Assembly: GCF_003075525.1 (NCBI RefSeq)
Contig: NZ_QDDR01000008.1
Coordinates: forward strand, 124,001 to 188,000
Origin: Pararhodobacter aggregans
Lineage (GTDB): Bacteria > Pseudomonadota > Alphaproteobacteria > Rhodobacterales > Rhodobacteraceae
Reading direction: 5' to 3'
Length of the DNA stretch: 64,000 nucleotides
Made by a program: the position numbers and the translations under genes. Under the pieces are notes generated by a model. It was given only the letters and a program-made list of their open reading frames with translations, had not been told where the DNA came from and ran no database searches. Below, piece by piece: positions 8,336-16,107 of the stretch. The first letter of the stretch is position 1; each line of letters begins with the position of its first letter.

Positions 8336-9468
8336 GCGCCCCGCGTTTCATCGGCTCCGAGATCTATCGGGCCAGCCCCTTCGGCCCCCGGCACCCGCTG
8401 GCGATCCCGCGGGTCTCGACCGTGACGGATCTGGCGCGGGCGCTGGGATGGCTGCCGGGCGGGGCCTATGTCACCTCGCCCCGGGCAAGGCCCGCGGCGT
8501 TGACCAGCTTCCACACCCCCGAGTATGTCGCGGCGCTGCTGGCCGCCGAGGCCGAGGGCGCGGTCACCGAGGCCGTGCGGGTCCGCCACGGGCTGGGGAC
8601 GCTTTCGAACCCCGTGCACGGGTTGATGTTCCGCCGTCCCGCGACCAGCGCCGGGGGCGCGCTGCTGGCGGCCGAGATGGTGCGGGCGGGGGGCGTGGTC
8701 ATGGTGCCGGGGGCGGGCACCCATCACGCCTTCGCCGACCGGGCGGGCGGGTTTTGCTATCTCAACGATCCGGTGCTGGCGCTTTTGCACCTCAGGCGGC
8801 TGGGGCTGCGGCGGCTGGCCTATGTCGATATCGACGCGCATCATTGCGACGGCGTGGCAGCGGCCTTCGAGGGGGACCGCGATCTCTTGCTGATCTCGGT
8901 CCATGAGGAGGACCGCTGGCCCCGGACCGGCGCCCTTGGGGACGAGGGCGGCGGCACCCATCTGAACCTGCCGGTGCCGCGCGGCTTCAACGATACCGAA
9001 ATGGCGGCGGTGCGCGACGGGGTGATCCTGCCCGGGCTGGAGGCCTTCCAGCCCGAAGCGGTGATCGTGCAATGCGGCGCCGATGCGGTCGAGGAAGATC
9101 CGCTGTCGCGGCTGGCGCTGTCCAACAATGCGCATGTGGCGGCAGTGCTGGCGATCGGGGCGCAGACCGACCGGCTGATCGTGACGGGCGGCGGCGGCTA
9201 CAATCCCTGGTCGGTGGCGCGTTGCTGGACCCGGGTCTGGGGCGCGCTGACCGGACAGCAGGCGCCGGAGCGGCTGGAGGGTGCGGCGCGGGCGGTGCTG
9301 GAGGGGCTGGTCTGGCCGGGGCGATCGGCGGGGCGCAACCCGCCTGCGGCCTGGTCGCGGACGCTGGCCGATCCCCCGCGCGAAGGGCCGATCCGCGCCG
9401 AGGTGGCGGCGCGGATCGCGGTGGTGCGGGACCGGCTGCCGGGCTTGCGGCAGCGGGTCTGGGGCTGA
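8332..9468 (+). CDS. histone deacetylase/AcuC-family amidohydrolase
   Basis: A zinc amidohydrolase of the arginase/deacetylase fold (bacterial histone-deacetylase-like, AcuC/acetylpolyamine amidohydrolase group). Visible active-site elements are GAGTHHAFADR (tandem His), YVDIDAHHCDGV (Asp/His zinc ligands), and CGADAVEEDPL with the late GGGGYN loop. Homologous starts resemble MxxPRFIGSEIYR, but no ATG, GTG or TTG lies in frame there; the best fit is CTG at 8332, overlapping the peroxidase stop (CTGA). A GTG near 8213 would give 40 residues read inside the peroxidase gene. The natural substrate could be an acetylated polyamine or an acetylated protein. The end is followed by a hairpin. Confidence 0.82.
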   Translation: MSAPRFIGSEIYRASPFGPRHPLAIPRVSTVTDLARALGWLPGGAYVTSPRARPAALTSFHTPEYVAALLAAEAEGAVTEAVRVRHGLGTLSNPVHGLMFRRPATSAGGALLAAEMVRAGGVVMVPGAGTHHAFADRAGGFCYLNDPVLALLHLRRLGLRRLAYVDIDAHHCDGVAAAFEGDRDLLLISVHEEDRWPRTGALGDEGGGTHLNLPVPRGFNDTEMAAVRDGVILPGLEAFQPEAVIVQCGADAVEEDPLSRLALSNNAHVAAVLAIGAQTDRLIVTGGGGYNPWSVARCWTRVWGALTGQQAPERLEGAARAVLEGLVWPGRSAGRNPPAAWSRTLADPPREGPIRAEVAARIAVVRDRLPGLRQRVWG

Positions 9469-9492
9469 AGGGTGGGGTGAAACCCCACCTTA
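9469..9492. terminator. hairpin behind the deacetylase gene
   Basis: The arms AGGTGGGGT-like and ACCCCACCTT pair around GAA, directly after the stop at 9468 and before the convergent 30-residue gene ending at 9508. It resembles the 6567-6594 palindrome in type and placement. No T-tract follows. Confidence 0.5.
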
Positions 9493-9507
9493 CGGGGCCC
9501 CGGCGCC

Positions 9508-9600
9508 TCAGAAATGCGCGGTGAACATGGCCGCGACGGAATTGAGGAGCGAGACGGCGAGCAGGATCGCAAAGATCGCCCGGCTGGTTGTCTTGAACAT
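9508..9600 (-). CDS. 30-residue single-span membrane protein (first of a pair)
   Basis: A very short gene: MFKTTSRAIFAILLAVSLLN and ten further residues ending FTAHF. Upstream of its ATG lies GAGG at a good distance. Residues 8-25 form one hydrophobic helix after a basic N-terminus. A second gene of exactly the same length lies 135 bp upstream on the same strand (9736-9828) and begins with the same MFK; both have their own ribosome binding site. Together these argue for real translated microproteins. Function is unknown; such proteins often regulate a membrane complex. Confidence 0.6.
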   Translation of the reverse strand: MFKTTSRAIFAILLAVSLLNSVAAMFTAHF

Positions 9601-9735
9601 GGAAACCTCGTGGAAAGGGGATCTGGCGCTGCCCCGGCGTGCGCGGAGACGCCCATCCGGCGCCCTGGGGCGCGGAGCGGAGCAGGCCGGGTGAGGGAGG
9701 GCTGGCGGGCAGGGGCATGCGGCCCCGGCCGCGCG

Positions 9736-9828
9736 TCAGCCCGGGTGCACGATCATCGTGGCCACGGCATAGACCATGAAGGCCAGCATCAGGATGATGA
9801 AGACCATGAGAGTCGGGTATTTGAACAT
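9736..9828 (-). CDS. 30-residue single-span membrane protein (second of a pair)
   Basis: A 30-residue protein opening MFKYPTLMVFIILMLAFMVY and ending MIVHPG, preceded by GAGGA eight bases before its ATG. Residues 7-26 form a single hydrophobic helix. Length, the MFK start, the position of the helix and a His close to the C-terminus match the neighbour at 9508-9600. The intervening 135 bases hold no further gene that I can see. Confidence 0.6.
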   Translation of the reverse strand: MFKYPTLMVFIILMLAFMVYAVATMIVHPG

Positions 9829-10172
9829 GATGTCCTCGCAAGGGTGATGGGATCACGGGTTTGCGGGACGGAATGCGGGGGCGCGCGGGGCTGGGCGGGC
9901 CGGTGAAGCGGCCGCGGCCCGGGGGCCCTGGGATGCGGCGAGGGGCCGCGGCGGCGTGCCTTCTGCGGCCCCTGCAGCCGCAGCGGCGGCGGGGCAAGGG
10001 CGGCAAGCAACGGCGGCAGCGGCTGGGGGTGCTGGGGCTCGGGCGTTGGCGCGAAGGCGGTGACCGGCGGCAAGATCGCCCCGTCGACCGGCGCCAGAGG
10101 GCTCCGGCCCGGCGCCGAGAGCATCAGCACCAGAAGCAGAAGGGGGACAAGACGCAGGATCTGCGCCATCAT
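9789..10172 (-). CDS. possible secreted proline-rich protein
   Basis: The reading begins MMAQILRLVPLLLLVLMLSA, a good signal peptide, followed by about 100 residues very rich in Pro, Ala and Arg. Third positions are G/C as in real genes here, but no ribosome binding site is visible before the ATG and the 3' end overlaps the start of the 30-residue gene at 9736-9828. The product may be real, frameshifted or spurious. No family recognised. Confidence 0.35.
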   Translation of the reverse strand: MMAQILRLVPLLLLVLMLSAPGRSPLAPVDGAILPPVTAFAPTPEPQHPQPLPPLLAALAPPPLRLQGPQKARRRGPSPHPRAPGPRPLHRPAQPRAPPHSVPQTRDPITLARTSCSNTRLSWSSSS

Positions 10173-10266
10173 CGGGAAACCCCGCGCGAGTCGAACGCTG
10201 CCACCCAGCGACATTTCCGCACCTTCCGCAAGGGGTCACTTGTGCCGATCACGGAGCCCTGAGCCG

Positions 10267-10863
10267 ATGCCGCATCAGAACCGCGTCGACCCGCTGGGAG
10301 ACCTGCACGCGACCCCCGAGCGCGGCGCCTGGTTCGGCAACCGGGGCTGCCTGCACGATGACGGGGGTACGATCCGGCGCCATCATCAGGGCACGCGCTG
10401 GCTCTGCTGTCTGACCGAGTTCCCGCCACGCAGACGGACGCTTCTGGTGCCCGGGCGCTACACCGAGCTGTTCTTTCTGGACGAGGCCACCGCCTATGCC
10501 GCGGGCCACCGACCCTGCGCCGAATGCCGCCGCCCGGCGTTCAGGGCCTTCGAGGCCTTGTGGCAAAAGCACTTCGGCGAGACGGGCGTCGCCGCCATCG
10601 ACCGGCGGCTGCAGGCCGCGCGCTGGCAGGAGGGCGCGCGGCGGCTGGTGCCGGTGCGCGCCGGGGACGTGCCGCCCGGGGCGATGGTGCAGGCGGGCGG
10701 CGAGATCCTGCTGCGCGGCATTGAAGGCTGGTGGCGCTGGTCGTTCCAGGGCTATGCGCCGGCAGCGGGTCCCGGCCCCGGCCTGCGGCTCGTCACGCCC
10801 GAGCCGGTCGCCGAACTGATGTGGCGCGGGCTGGAGGTACAGCGGCACCGCAGCGCGGAATGA
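10267..10863 (+). CDS. conserved hypothetical protein with GHRPCAECRR motif
   Basis: A 198-residue soluble protein of a widespread bacterial family of unknown function, recognised by the opening NRVDPLGDLHATPERGAWFGNRGCLHDD, by RYTELFFLDEATAYAAGHRPCAECRRPAF near residue 70-95 and a Trp-rich C-terminus. The CxxC pair within PCAECRR resembles the metal-binding Cys motif of the Ada N-terminal domain, so a zinc- or DNA-related role is thinkable but unproven. The upstream region overlaps the opposite-strand proline-rich reading. Confidence 0.75.
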   Translation: MPHQNRVDPLGDLHATPERGAWFGNRGCLHDDGGTIRRHHQGTRWLCCLTEFPPRRRTLLVPGRYTELFFLDEATAYAAGHRPCAECRRPAFRAFEALWQKHFGETGVAAIDRRLQAARWQEGARRLVPVRAGDVPPGAMVQAGGEILLRGIEGWWRWSFQGYAPAAGPGPGLRLVTPEPVAELMWRGLEVQRHRSAE

Positions 10864-10918
10864 TTGCTTTGTTCACTACTATCTGATTTGGTCCGGCCGT
10901 GATCCGGGAGGAATGACC

Positions 10919-12328
10919 ATGACCGAAACGCCCCGCCTCGATTGGGACGAATTCACCCGCCTCGGCGCCGAGATCGCCGAATGGGGCGCGGCCTATCACC
11001 GCTCCTTGCCCGACCGGCCGGTGCGCGCGCCGCTGACCCCGGGCGCCGTCGCCGCGCGCTTTCCCAAGGCGCCGCCGGAACAGGGGCAGGGGCTCGACGG
11101 CGTGCTGGCCGAGCTGGACGACAAGGTCGTGCCCGGCCTGACCCATTGGCAGCACCCGCGGTTCTTCGCCTATTTCCCGGCCAATGCCACGCCCGCCTCG
11201 ATGCTGGCGGATTTCGCCGCCTCGATCCTGGCGCAGCAATGCATGCTCTGGCAGACCTCGCCCGCCGGGACCGAGGTCGAGACCTTGATGCTGGACTGGC
11301 TGCGGCAGGGGCTGGGCCTGCCCGAGGGGTTCCACGGCGTCATCCAGGACAGCGCCTCGTCCGCGACGCTGGCCGCGGTGCTGGTGATGCGCGAACGCGC
11401 GCTGAACTGGGCGGGGAACCAGCAGGGCCTGCCGGGGCAGCAGCGGCTCAGGATCTATGCCTCGGACGAGGTTCACACCTCGGTCGACCGGGCGATCTGG
11501 GTGGCGGGGATCGGGGCCGACAATCTGGTGCGGATCCCGACGCAGGGGCCGCTGAGGGCCATGGACCCGGTGGCGCTGAAGGCACAGATCGCCAACGACC
11601 GGGCGGCGGGCTACCTGCCCGCGGGTGTGGTGGCCTGCACCGGCGGCACCGGGACCGGCGCCTGCGACGATCTGCGGGCGGTGCTGGCTGTCGCCCGGGC
11701 CGAGGGGCTCTATTCCCATGTCGATGCCGCCTGGGCCGGGGCGGCGATGATCTGTCCCGAGTTCCGCGACCTGTGGCAGGGGATCGAGGCGGCGGATTCG
11801 CTGGTCCTGAACCCGCATAAATGGATGGGCGTGCAGTTCGATTTCTCGGCCCATTACCTGAAGGACCCGGAACCGCTGGTGAAGACCCTCGCCATCCAGC
11901 CCGAATATCTGAAGACCCATGGCAAGGACGGGTTCATCAATTATTCCGAATGGTCGGTGCCGCTGGGCCGCCGCTTCCGGGCGCTGAAACTGTGGTTCGT
12001 GCTGCGCGCCTATGGGCTGGAGGGGCTGCGCGCGGTGATCCGCGATCACGTCCGCTGGTCGCAGGCCCTGGCCGAGGAACTGCGCGCCGATCCCCGCTTC
12101 GAGATCGTCACCGAGCCGGTTCTGTCGCTCTTCACCGTGGCGCTGAGGGGCGCGGATGACGCGGCGATGATCGAGTACGTGAACCGGGTGAACGAGGACG
12201 GGCGCATCTACGTCACCCAGGGGCGCACCGGGGGCCGGATCGTGGTCCGCTTCTCGGTCGGCAGCTTCGCCTGCACCGAGGCGGATGTGCAGCTGGCGGG
12301 GCAGGTGCTGAAACAGATGGCGGGCTAA
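10919..12328 (+). CDS. PLP-dependent group II amino acid decarboxylase
   Basis: A 469-residue pyridoxal-phosphate enzyme of the aromatic-L-amino-acid/glutamate decarboxylase family. Landmarks are the HWQHPRFFAYFPAN substrate loop near residue 80, the DSASSATLAA phosphate-binding segment, the His-stacking YASDEVHTSVDRA, the HVDAAWAGAAM Asp that holds the pyridine nitrogen, and the Schiff-base lysine in LNPHKWMGVQ near residue 300. These features fit aromatic amino acid decarboxylases (Tyr, Trp, Phe, Dopa) better than glutamate decarboxylases. Two ATGs are available; 10919 has GGGAGG at 10906-10911 and ideal spacing, whereas 10913 is too close. It is the last gene before the metal transporter operator. 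Confidence 0.9.
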   Translation: MTETPRLDWDEFTRLGAEIAEWGAAYHRSLPDRPVRAPLTPGAVAARFPKAPPEQGQGLDGVLAELDDKVVPGLTHWQHPRFFAYFPANATPASMLADFAASILAQQCMLWQTSPAGTEVETLMLDWLRQGLGLPEGFHGVIQDSASSATLAAVLVMRERALNWAGNQQGLPGQQRLRIYASDEVHTSVDRAIWVAGIGADNLVRIPTQGPLRAMDPVALKAQIANDRAAGYLPAGVVACTGGTGTGACDDLRAVLAVARAEGLYSHVDAAWAGAAMICPEFRDLWQGIEAADSLVLNPHKWMGVQFDFSAHYLKDPEPLVKTLAIQPEYLKTHGKDGFINYSEWSVPLGRRFRALKLWFVLRAYGLEGLRAVIRDHVRWSQALAEELRADPRFEIVTEPVLSLFTVALRGADDAAMIEYVNRVNEDGRIYVTQGRTGGRIVVRFSVGSFACTEADVQLAGQVLKQMAG

Positions 12329-12353
12329 GAGAACCCTTCCCTTTCTACAAAGT

Positions 12354-12367
12354 GTAGCCTAGGCTAC
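12354..12367. promoter_or_regulatory. 14-bp perfect palindrome before the metal transporter operon, candidate metalloregulator operator
   Basis: GTAGCCTAGGCTAC is its own reverse complement and ends five bases before the ATPase start codon. Its core resembles DtxR/MntR-type half sites (AGGCT/AGCCT) used by manganese- or iron-dependent repressors; which regulator binds is inference. A repressor here would cover the start of transcription or translation. Confidence 0.6.
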
Positions 12368-12372
12368 GAATC

Positions 12373-13140
12373 ATGAAGAATCTCCATGAACCGCATATCG
12401 CCTGCCACGTCGAGGATCTGACCGTCAGCTATCGCGAGCGGCCGGTGCTGTGGGATATCGACCTCGATATCCCACCCGGGGTGATGGCCGCGGTGGTCGG
12501 GCCCAATGGCGCCGGGAAATCCACGCTCATCAAGGCGATCCTCGGGCTGGTGCCGCCGGTCGCGGGCCATGTCCGCGTCTTCGGCCAGCCGGTGGCCGAG
12601 GCGCGCCGCCGCATCGCCTATGTGCCGCAGCGCCAGTCCGTCGATTGGGACTTTCCGGCGACCGTGCGCGACGTGGTGCTGATGGGGCTTTACGGCACGC
12701 TGGGCTGGCTGCGCCGCCCGGGCCGGGCCGAAAAGGCCAAGGCCCAGGCCGCGCTGGAACAGGTCGGCATGCAGGATTACGCCGCGCGGCCGATCAGCCA
12801 GCTTTCTGGCGGGCAGCAGCAGCGGGTCTTCATCGCCCGGGCGCTGGTGCAGGAGGCGGATCTGCTGTTTCTGGACGAGCCGATGGCGGGCGTCGACGCG
12901 GTGACCGAGGCCGCCATCGTCTCGTTGCTGAAGGCGCAGCGCGACGCCGGGCGCACGGTGGTCGTGGTCCATCACGATCTGCAGACCGTGGCGCGCTATT
13001 TCGACTGGCTGGTGATGCTGAACCAGCGGATCATCGCGCAGGGCCCGGTGGCCGAGGTCTATACCGAAGACAACCTGCGCGCCGCCTATGGCGGACAACT
13101 GGCGCTGATCGGCACGCTGAGGCTGGCAGACGATGCTTAG
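12373..13140 (+). CDS. metal (Mn/Fe/Zn) ABC transporter ATP-binding protein
   Basis: A 255-residue ABC ATPase of the TroB/SitB/ZnuC/MntB family. Walker A is GPNGAGKSTLIKAILG near residue 47, the Q-loop YVPQRQSVDWDFP is the form typical of metal-type importers, the signature is LSGGQQQRVFIARAL and Walker B LLFLDEPMAGVD. The ATG follows a palindrome by only five bases and no Shine-Dalgarno sequence fits, so the message may be leaderless. It overlaps the first permease gene by eight bases. The usual periplasmic metal-binding protein gene, normally first in such operons, is missing here. Confidence 0.9.
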   Translation: MKNLHEPHIACHVEDLTVSYRERPVLWDIDLDIPPGVMAAVVGPNGAGKSTLIKAILGLVPPVAGHVRVFGQPVAEARRRIAYVPQRQSVDWDFPATVRDVVLMGLYGTLGWLRRPGRAEKAKAQAALEQVGMQDYAARPISQLSGGQQQRVFIARALVQEADLLFLDEPMAGVDAVTEAAIVSLLKAQRDAGRTVVVVHHDLQTVARYFDWLVMLNQRIIAQGPVAEVYTEDNLRAAYGGQLALIGTLRLADDA

Positions 13141-14227
13141 TCCGACACTCATCACCGTGGCGCTGGCGGCGGCAATGATCGGCGCGCTGGCCGGGGTGCT
13201 GGGCTCGTTCCTGGTGCTGCGCGGCCAAAGCCTTCTGGGCGATGTGATCGCCCATGCCTCGCTGCCGGGCGTGGTGGCGGCTTTCCTGATCTCCGGCGGG
13301 CGCGGGTTCTTTGCCATCCTCGCGGGGGCGCTGATCGCGGGCGCGCTGGCAGGGCTTTCGGTTCAGGCGCTGCGGCGCGGGGCGGGGGTCAAGCCCGACG
13401 CGGCGCTGGGGGTGGTGCTGAGCCTCTTTTTCGCGGCGGGCGTCGTGTTGCTGACCCTGGCGCAGACGCGGGGCGGCTCGGCGGGCCTGACCGTCTTCCT
13501 GTTCGGGCAGGCGGCCTCGGTCCTGCGGGCGGATCTGGTGCCGATGGCACTGGTCGGCGGCGGGGTGCTGGTCGTGCTGGCGCTGTTGTGGAAGGAATTC
13601 CAGTTCCTGGCCTTCGACCCCGAGGGCGCCCGCGCCCAGGGCTTGCCGGTGGCGCGGCTGGAGGTGCTGCTCACGCTCCTTATCGCCGTGACCATCGTGT
13701 TGGGGCTGACGCTGGCCGGCGTGGTTCTGATGGTGGCGCTGCTGATCGCCCCCGCCGTCGCCGCCCGGCAATGGGTGCGGGGGCTGGCGCCGATGGTCTG
13801 GCTGGCCGCGCTTTTCGGCGCGCTGGCCGGGACCGGGGGCGCGGTGATCTCGGCCATCGGGCAGGGGGTGGCGACCGGGCCGGTCATGGTGCTGGCCGCC
13901 GTGGCTCTGGCCGCGCTGTCCCTGCTGCTGGCGCCCGAACGCGGGATTCTCGCCCGCCGCAACCGGCAGGCGCAGGCGCGGAAATCCCTGCGCGGTCGGC
14001 AGGTTCTGGCAGCGCTGGGGGGGCTGGGGGCCGATCACGCGAACCCGGGCTATGCGGGCGATCAGGCGATGCTGGACGCCTATCTCGGCGCCGATGCGGG
14101 CCCGGTTTTGGCCCGGTTGCAGCGCGAGGGCTATGTGCGCCCGGTCGCGCTGGCCCCCGAACCCGGCGCGCGGCGCTGGGAGCTGACCGAGGCCGGACGC
14201 CAGCGGCTGGAGGCCCCCGATGCTTGA
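13133..14227 (+). CDS. metal ABC transporter permease 1 with C-terminal winged-helix-like tail
   Basis: A 364-residue inner-membrane permease of the TroC/ZnuB family (ABC-3). About eight membrane helices occupy residues 5-265, with the family's GDVIAHASLPGV motif near residue 36. The last 95 residues are soluble and basic at first, then helical, ending YLGADAGPVLARLQREGYVR and WELTEAGRQRLE, a pattern resembling the end of a winged helix (LTEAGRxRL). Normal permeases of this family end near 280-290 residues. The tail recalls the chlamydial YtgCR permease-repressor fusion. Eight-base overlaps with both neighbours indicate tight translational coupling. Confidence 0.87.
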   Translation: MLSPTLITVALAAAMIGALAGVLGSFLVLRGQSLLGDVIAHASLPGVVAAFLISGGRGFFAILAGALIAGALAGLSVQALRRGAGVKPDAALGVVLSLFFAAGVVLLTLAQTRGGSAGLTVFLFGQAASVLRADLVPMALVGGGVLVVLALLWKEFQFLAFDPEGARAQGLPVARLEVLLTLLIAVTIVLGLTLAGVVLMVALLIAPAVAARQWVRGLAPMVWLAALFGALAGTGGAVISAIGQGVATGPVMVLAAVALAALSLLLAPERGILARRNRQAQARKSLRGRQVLAALGGLGADHANPGYAGDQAMLDAYLGADAGPVLARLQREGYVRPVALAPEPGARRWELTEAGRQRLEAPDA

Positions 14228-15356
14228 CGCCGTGGCGCTGATGATCCTGGGCACCGGCGCGCTGGTGGCCATCTCGGGCGCGCTGCTCGGCACCTTCCTG
14301 GTGCTCAGGGGCGAGTCGATGTCGGGCGACGCGATCAGCCATGCCATCGTGCTGGGGATCGTGCTGGCCTGGATGCTGACCGGGGCCCGGGCCGGGCTGG
14401 TGCCGGTGGCGGGGGCGGTTCTGGCGGGCGTCGGCGCGGTCTTCGGCGCGCAGGCGCTGGCGCGCAGCAAGCTCCTGGGCCAGGACGCGGCGACGGGCAT
14501 CGTCTTTCCGGCGATGTTCGCGCTGGGGGTGCTGCTGATCAACCTCAACGCCCGCAACCTGCATCTCGATATCGACACCGTTCTGCTGGGCGAGATCGGC
14601 TTCGTCTGGCTGAACACGGTGGTGATTTTCGGGATCGACTGGCCGGTGGCGGGGGTGACGCTGGCGGCGGTGGGGGCGCTGAACGTGGCGGTCGTGGCGC
14701 TGTTCTGGAAGGAATGGAAGATCGCCGCCTTCGATCCGGGGCTGGCCTCGGCCCTGGGGCTGCGGCCCGGGGCGATGGGCTTCCTGCTGCTGGCCCTGAC
14801 CGCGGCCACGGCGGTGGCGGCCTTCGACGCGGTGGGCGTGGTGCTGTTCCTGGCCTTCCTGATCGTGCCGGCGGTGACCGGGCGGCTGGTCGCGGCCTCG
14901 GTCGGCGGCATGCTGGCGGTGGCGCTGGTGTCGGGGCTGGCGGCGGTCGGGATCGGCTATGCGGCGGCGTTCCGGGCGGACGTGTCGCTGGGCGGCGGCA
15001 TGGCGCTGGCCACGGGGCTGGGGCTGGTGCTGGCGCTGGTGGCCTCGCCGCGTTCGGGCGTGGTGGCGGCCTGGGTCCGGCGGCGGGCGCTGCGCGAAGA
15101 GGGGCTGGTCGCGGTGCTGATCGCCCATCTCGCCGCGCATGAGGGGACGGCCGAGGAAGCCGAGGAATCCGGCCCCGCCGCGCTGGTCGAGCATCTGGGC
15201 TGGCGCGCGGCCCAGGCGCAGACGGTGGTCGCCGCCGCCCTCGACCGCGGGGTGATCCGGCGCGAGGGCGAGCGGCTGTCGCTCACCGAGGCAGGCCGGG
15301 CGCTGGCCCGCGCCGAAGTCCGCCGCAACGACCGTCGCAGGGCGCTGGCGGATTAG
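14220..15356 (+). CDS. metal ABC transporter permease 2 with C-terminal winged-helix-like tail
   Basis: A 378-residue paralogue of the preceding permease (TroD/SitD type), with GDAISHAIVLGIVLA in the first cytoplasmic loop and about eight helices to residue 275. The remaining 100 residues are soluble: LREEGLVAVLIAHLAAHEG, a helical middle and RRRGVIRREGERLSLTEAGR-like ending, again a winged-helix signature. The stop TAG (15354-15356) overlaps the opposite-strand stop of the broken transposase, so insertion of that element may have set the present C-terminus. Confidence 0.87.
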   Translation: MLDAVALMILGTGALVAISGALLGTFLVLRGESMSGDAISHAIVLGIVLAWMLTGARAGLVPVAGAVLAGVGAVFGAQALARSKLLGQDAATGIVFPAMFALGVLLINLNARNLHLDIDTVLLGEIGFVWLNTVVIFGIDWPVAGVTLAAVGALNVAVVALFWKEWKIAAFDPGLASALGLRPGAMGFLLLALTAATAVAAFDAVGVVLFLAFLIVPAVTGRLVAASVGGMLAVALVSGLAAVGIGYAAAFRADVSLGGGMALATGLGLVLALVASPRSGVVAAWVRRRALREEGLVAVLIAHLAAHEGTAEEAEESGPAALVEHLGWRAAQAQTVVAAALDRGVIRREGERLSLTEAGRALARAEVRRNDRRRALAD

Positions 15357-16107
15357 GCCGCGGCCTCATGGAACCTGAGCCAGAGGCGTGATGATGCGAG
15401 GAGGACAGCTGCGAGGTGATTGCGGGCCGTCTTGTCGTGTCGTGGTGCGACCTTTCGGAAGTGCTTGAGCTTGTTGAAGAACCGCTCGACGAGACTGCGC
15501 CGTCGATAGAGCTCGGCATCGACGGAACGCTGAACCTTGCGGTCGCGCTGCGTGGGAATATGGCCCCGCCCGCCATCAGATCGAGGAGGGCGCGGGCGTC
15601 ATACCCGCCATCGGCGATGACATCGCCGGGCGCGCAATGGGCCGCGAGGAGATCGCCACCGGCAGCCTTGTCGGAGGCCTGCCCAGGCGAGAGCGTGACC
15701 GCCACCGGCAGGCCACGATGATCGACCATCGCGTTGATCTCGGTGCTCAATCCGCCACGAAAACGGCCAATGGTGTCATCTTCACCCCTCTTTGCCCGCG
15801 GCCGCATGCTGGTGGGCGCGGACGATCGAGCTGTCGATGAACTGTAGGCTATCAGGGGATTTTTCCGCAAGGGTTTCAAAGACCTGCATCCAGACGCTTG
15901 CCTTGGCCCAGCGGTTGAAGCGGTCATAGACGGTGGTGTGGGGGCCATAGCGTCCGCGCAGGTCGCGCCGGGGCGAGCCGGTTCGGAGCACCCGGAAAAT
16001 CCCGTTCAGCACCCGGGGTCATCCACCCGAGCCACCCCGCGCGGCTTATTGGGCAGGAGGGGCTGGATCAGCCCCCTCTCGACATCGGTCAGATCGAAAC
16101 GTGCCAT
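15353..16107 (-). pseudogene. IS5-family transposase, multiply frameshifted
   Basis: Reading from 16107 towards 15353 gives a full-length IS5/IS427-type DDE transposase in pieces: MARFDLTDVERGLIQPLLPN, then VLNGIFRVLRTG and RYGPHTTVYDRFNRWAKASVW, then GRFRGGLSTEIN and SPGQASD, and finally LVERFFNKLKHFRK with HDKTARNHLAAVL. The frame is lost near 16013 (a stop after VDDPGC), again near 15793 (after HAAAGKEG; possibly the programmed frameshift of this group) and once more near 15565. At least two breaks are true damage. No terminal inverted repeats are recognisable, so the element looks old. Confidence 0.85.

Noticed and set aside
13031-15194. Long minus-strand frames opposite the two metal permeases
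   Set aside because: Low-complexity translation (Gln/His/Arg-rich) opposite clear membrane proteins; an effect of GC-rich codon use.
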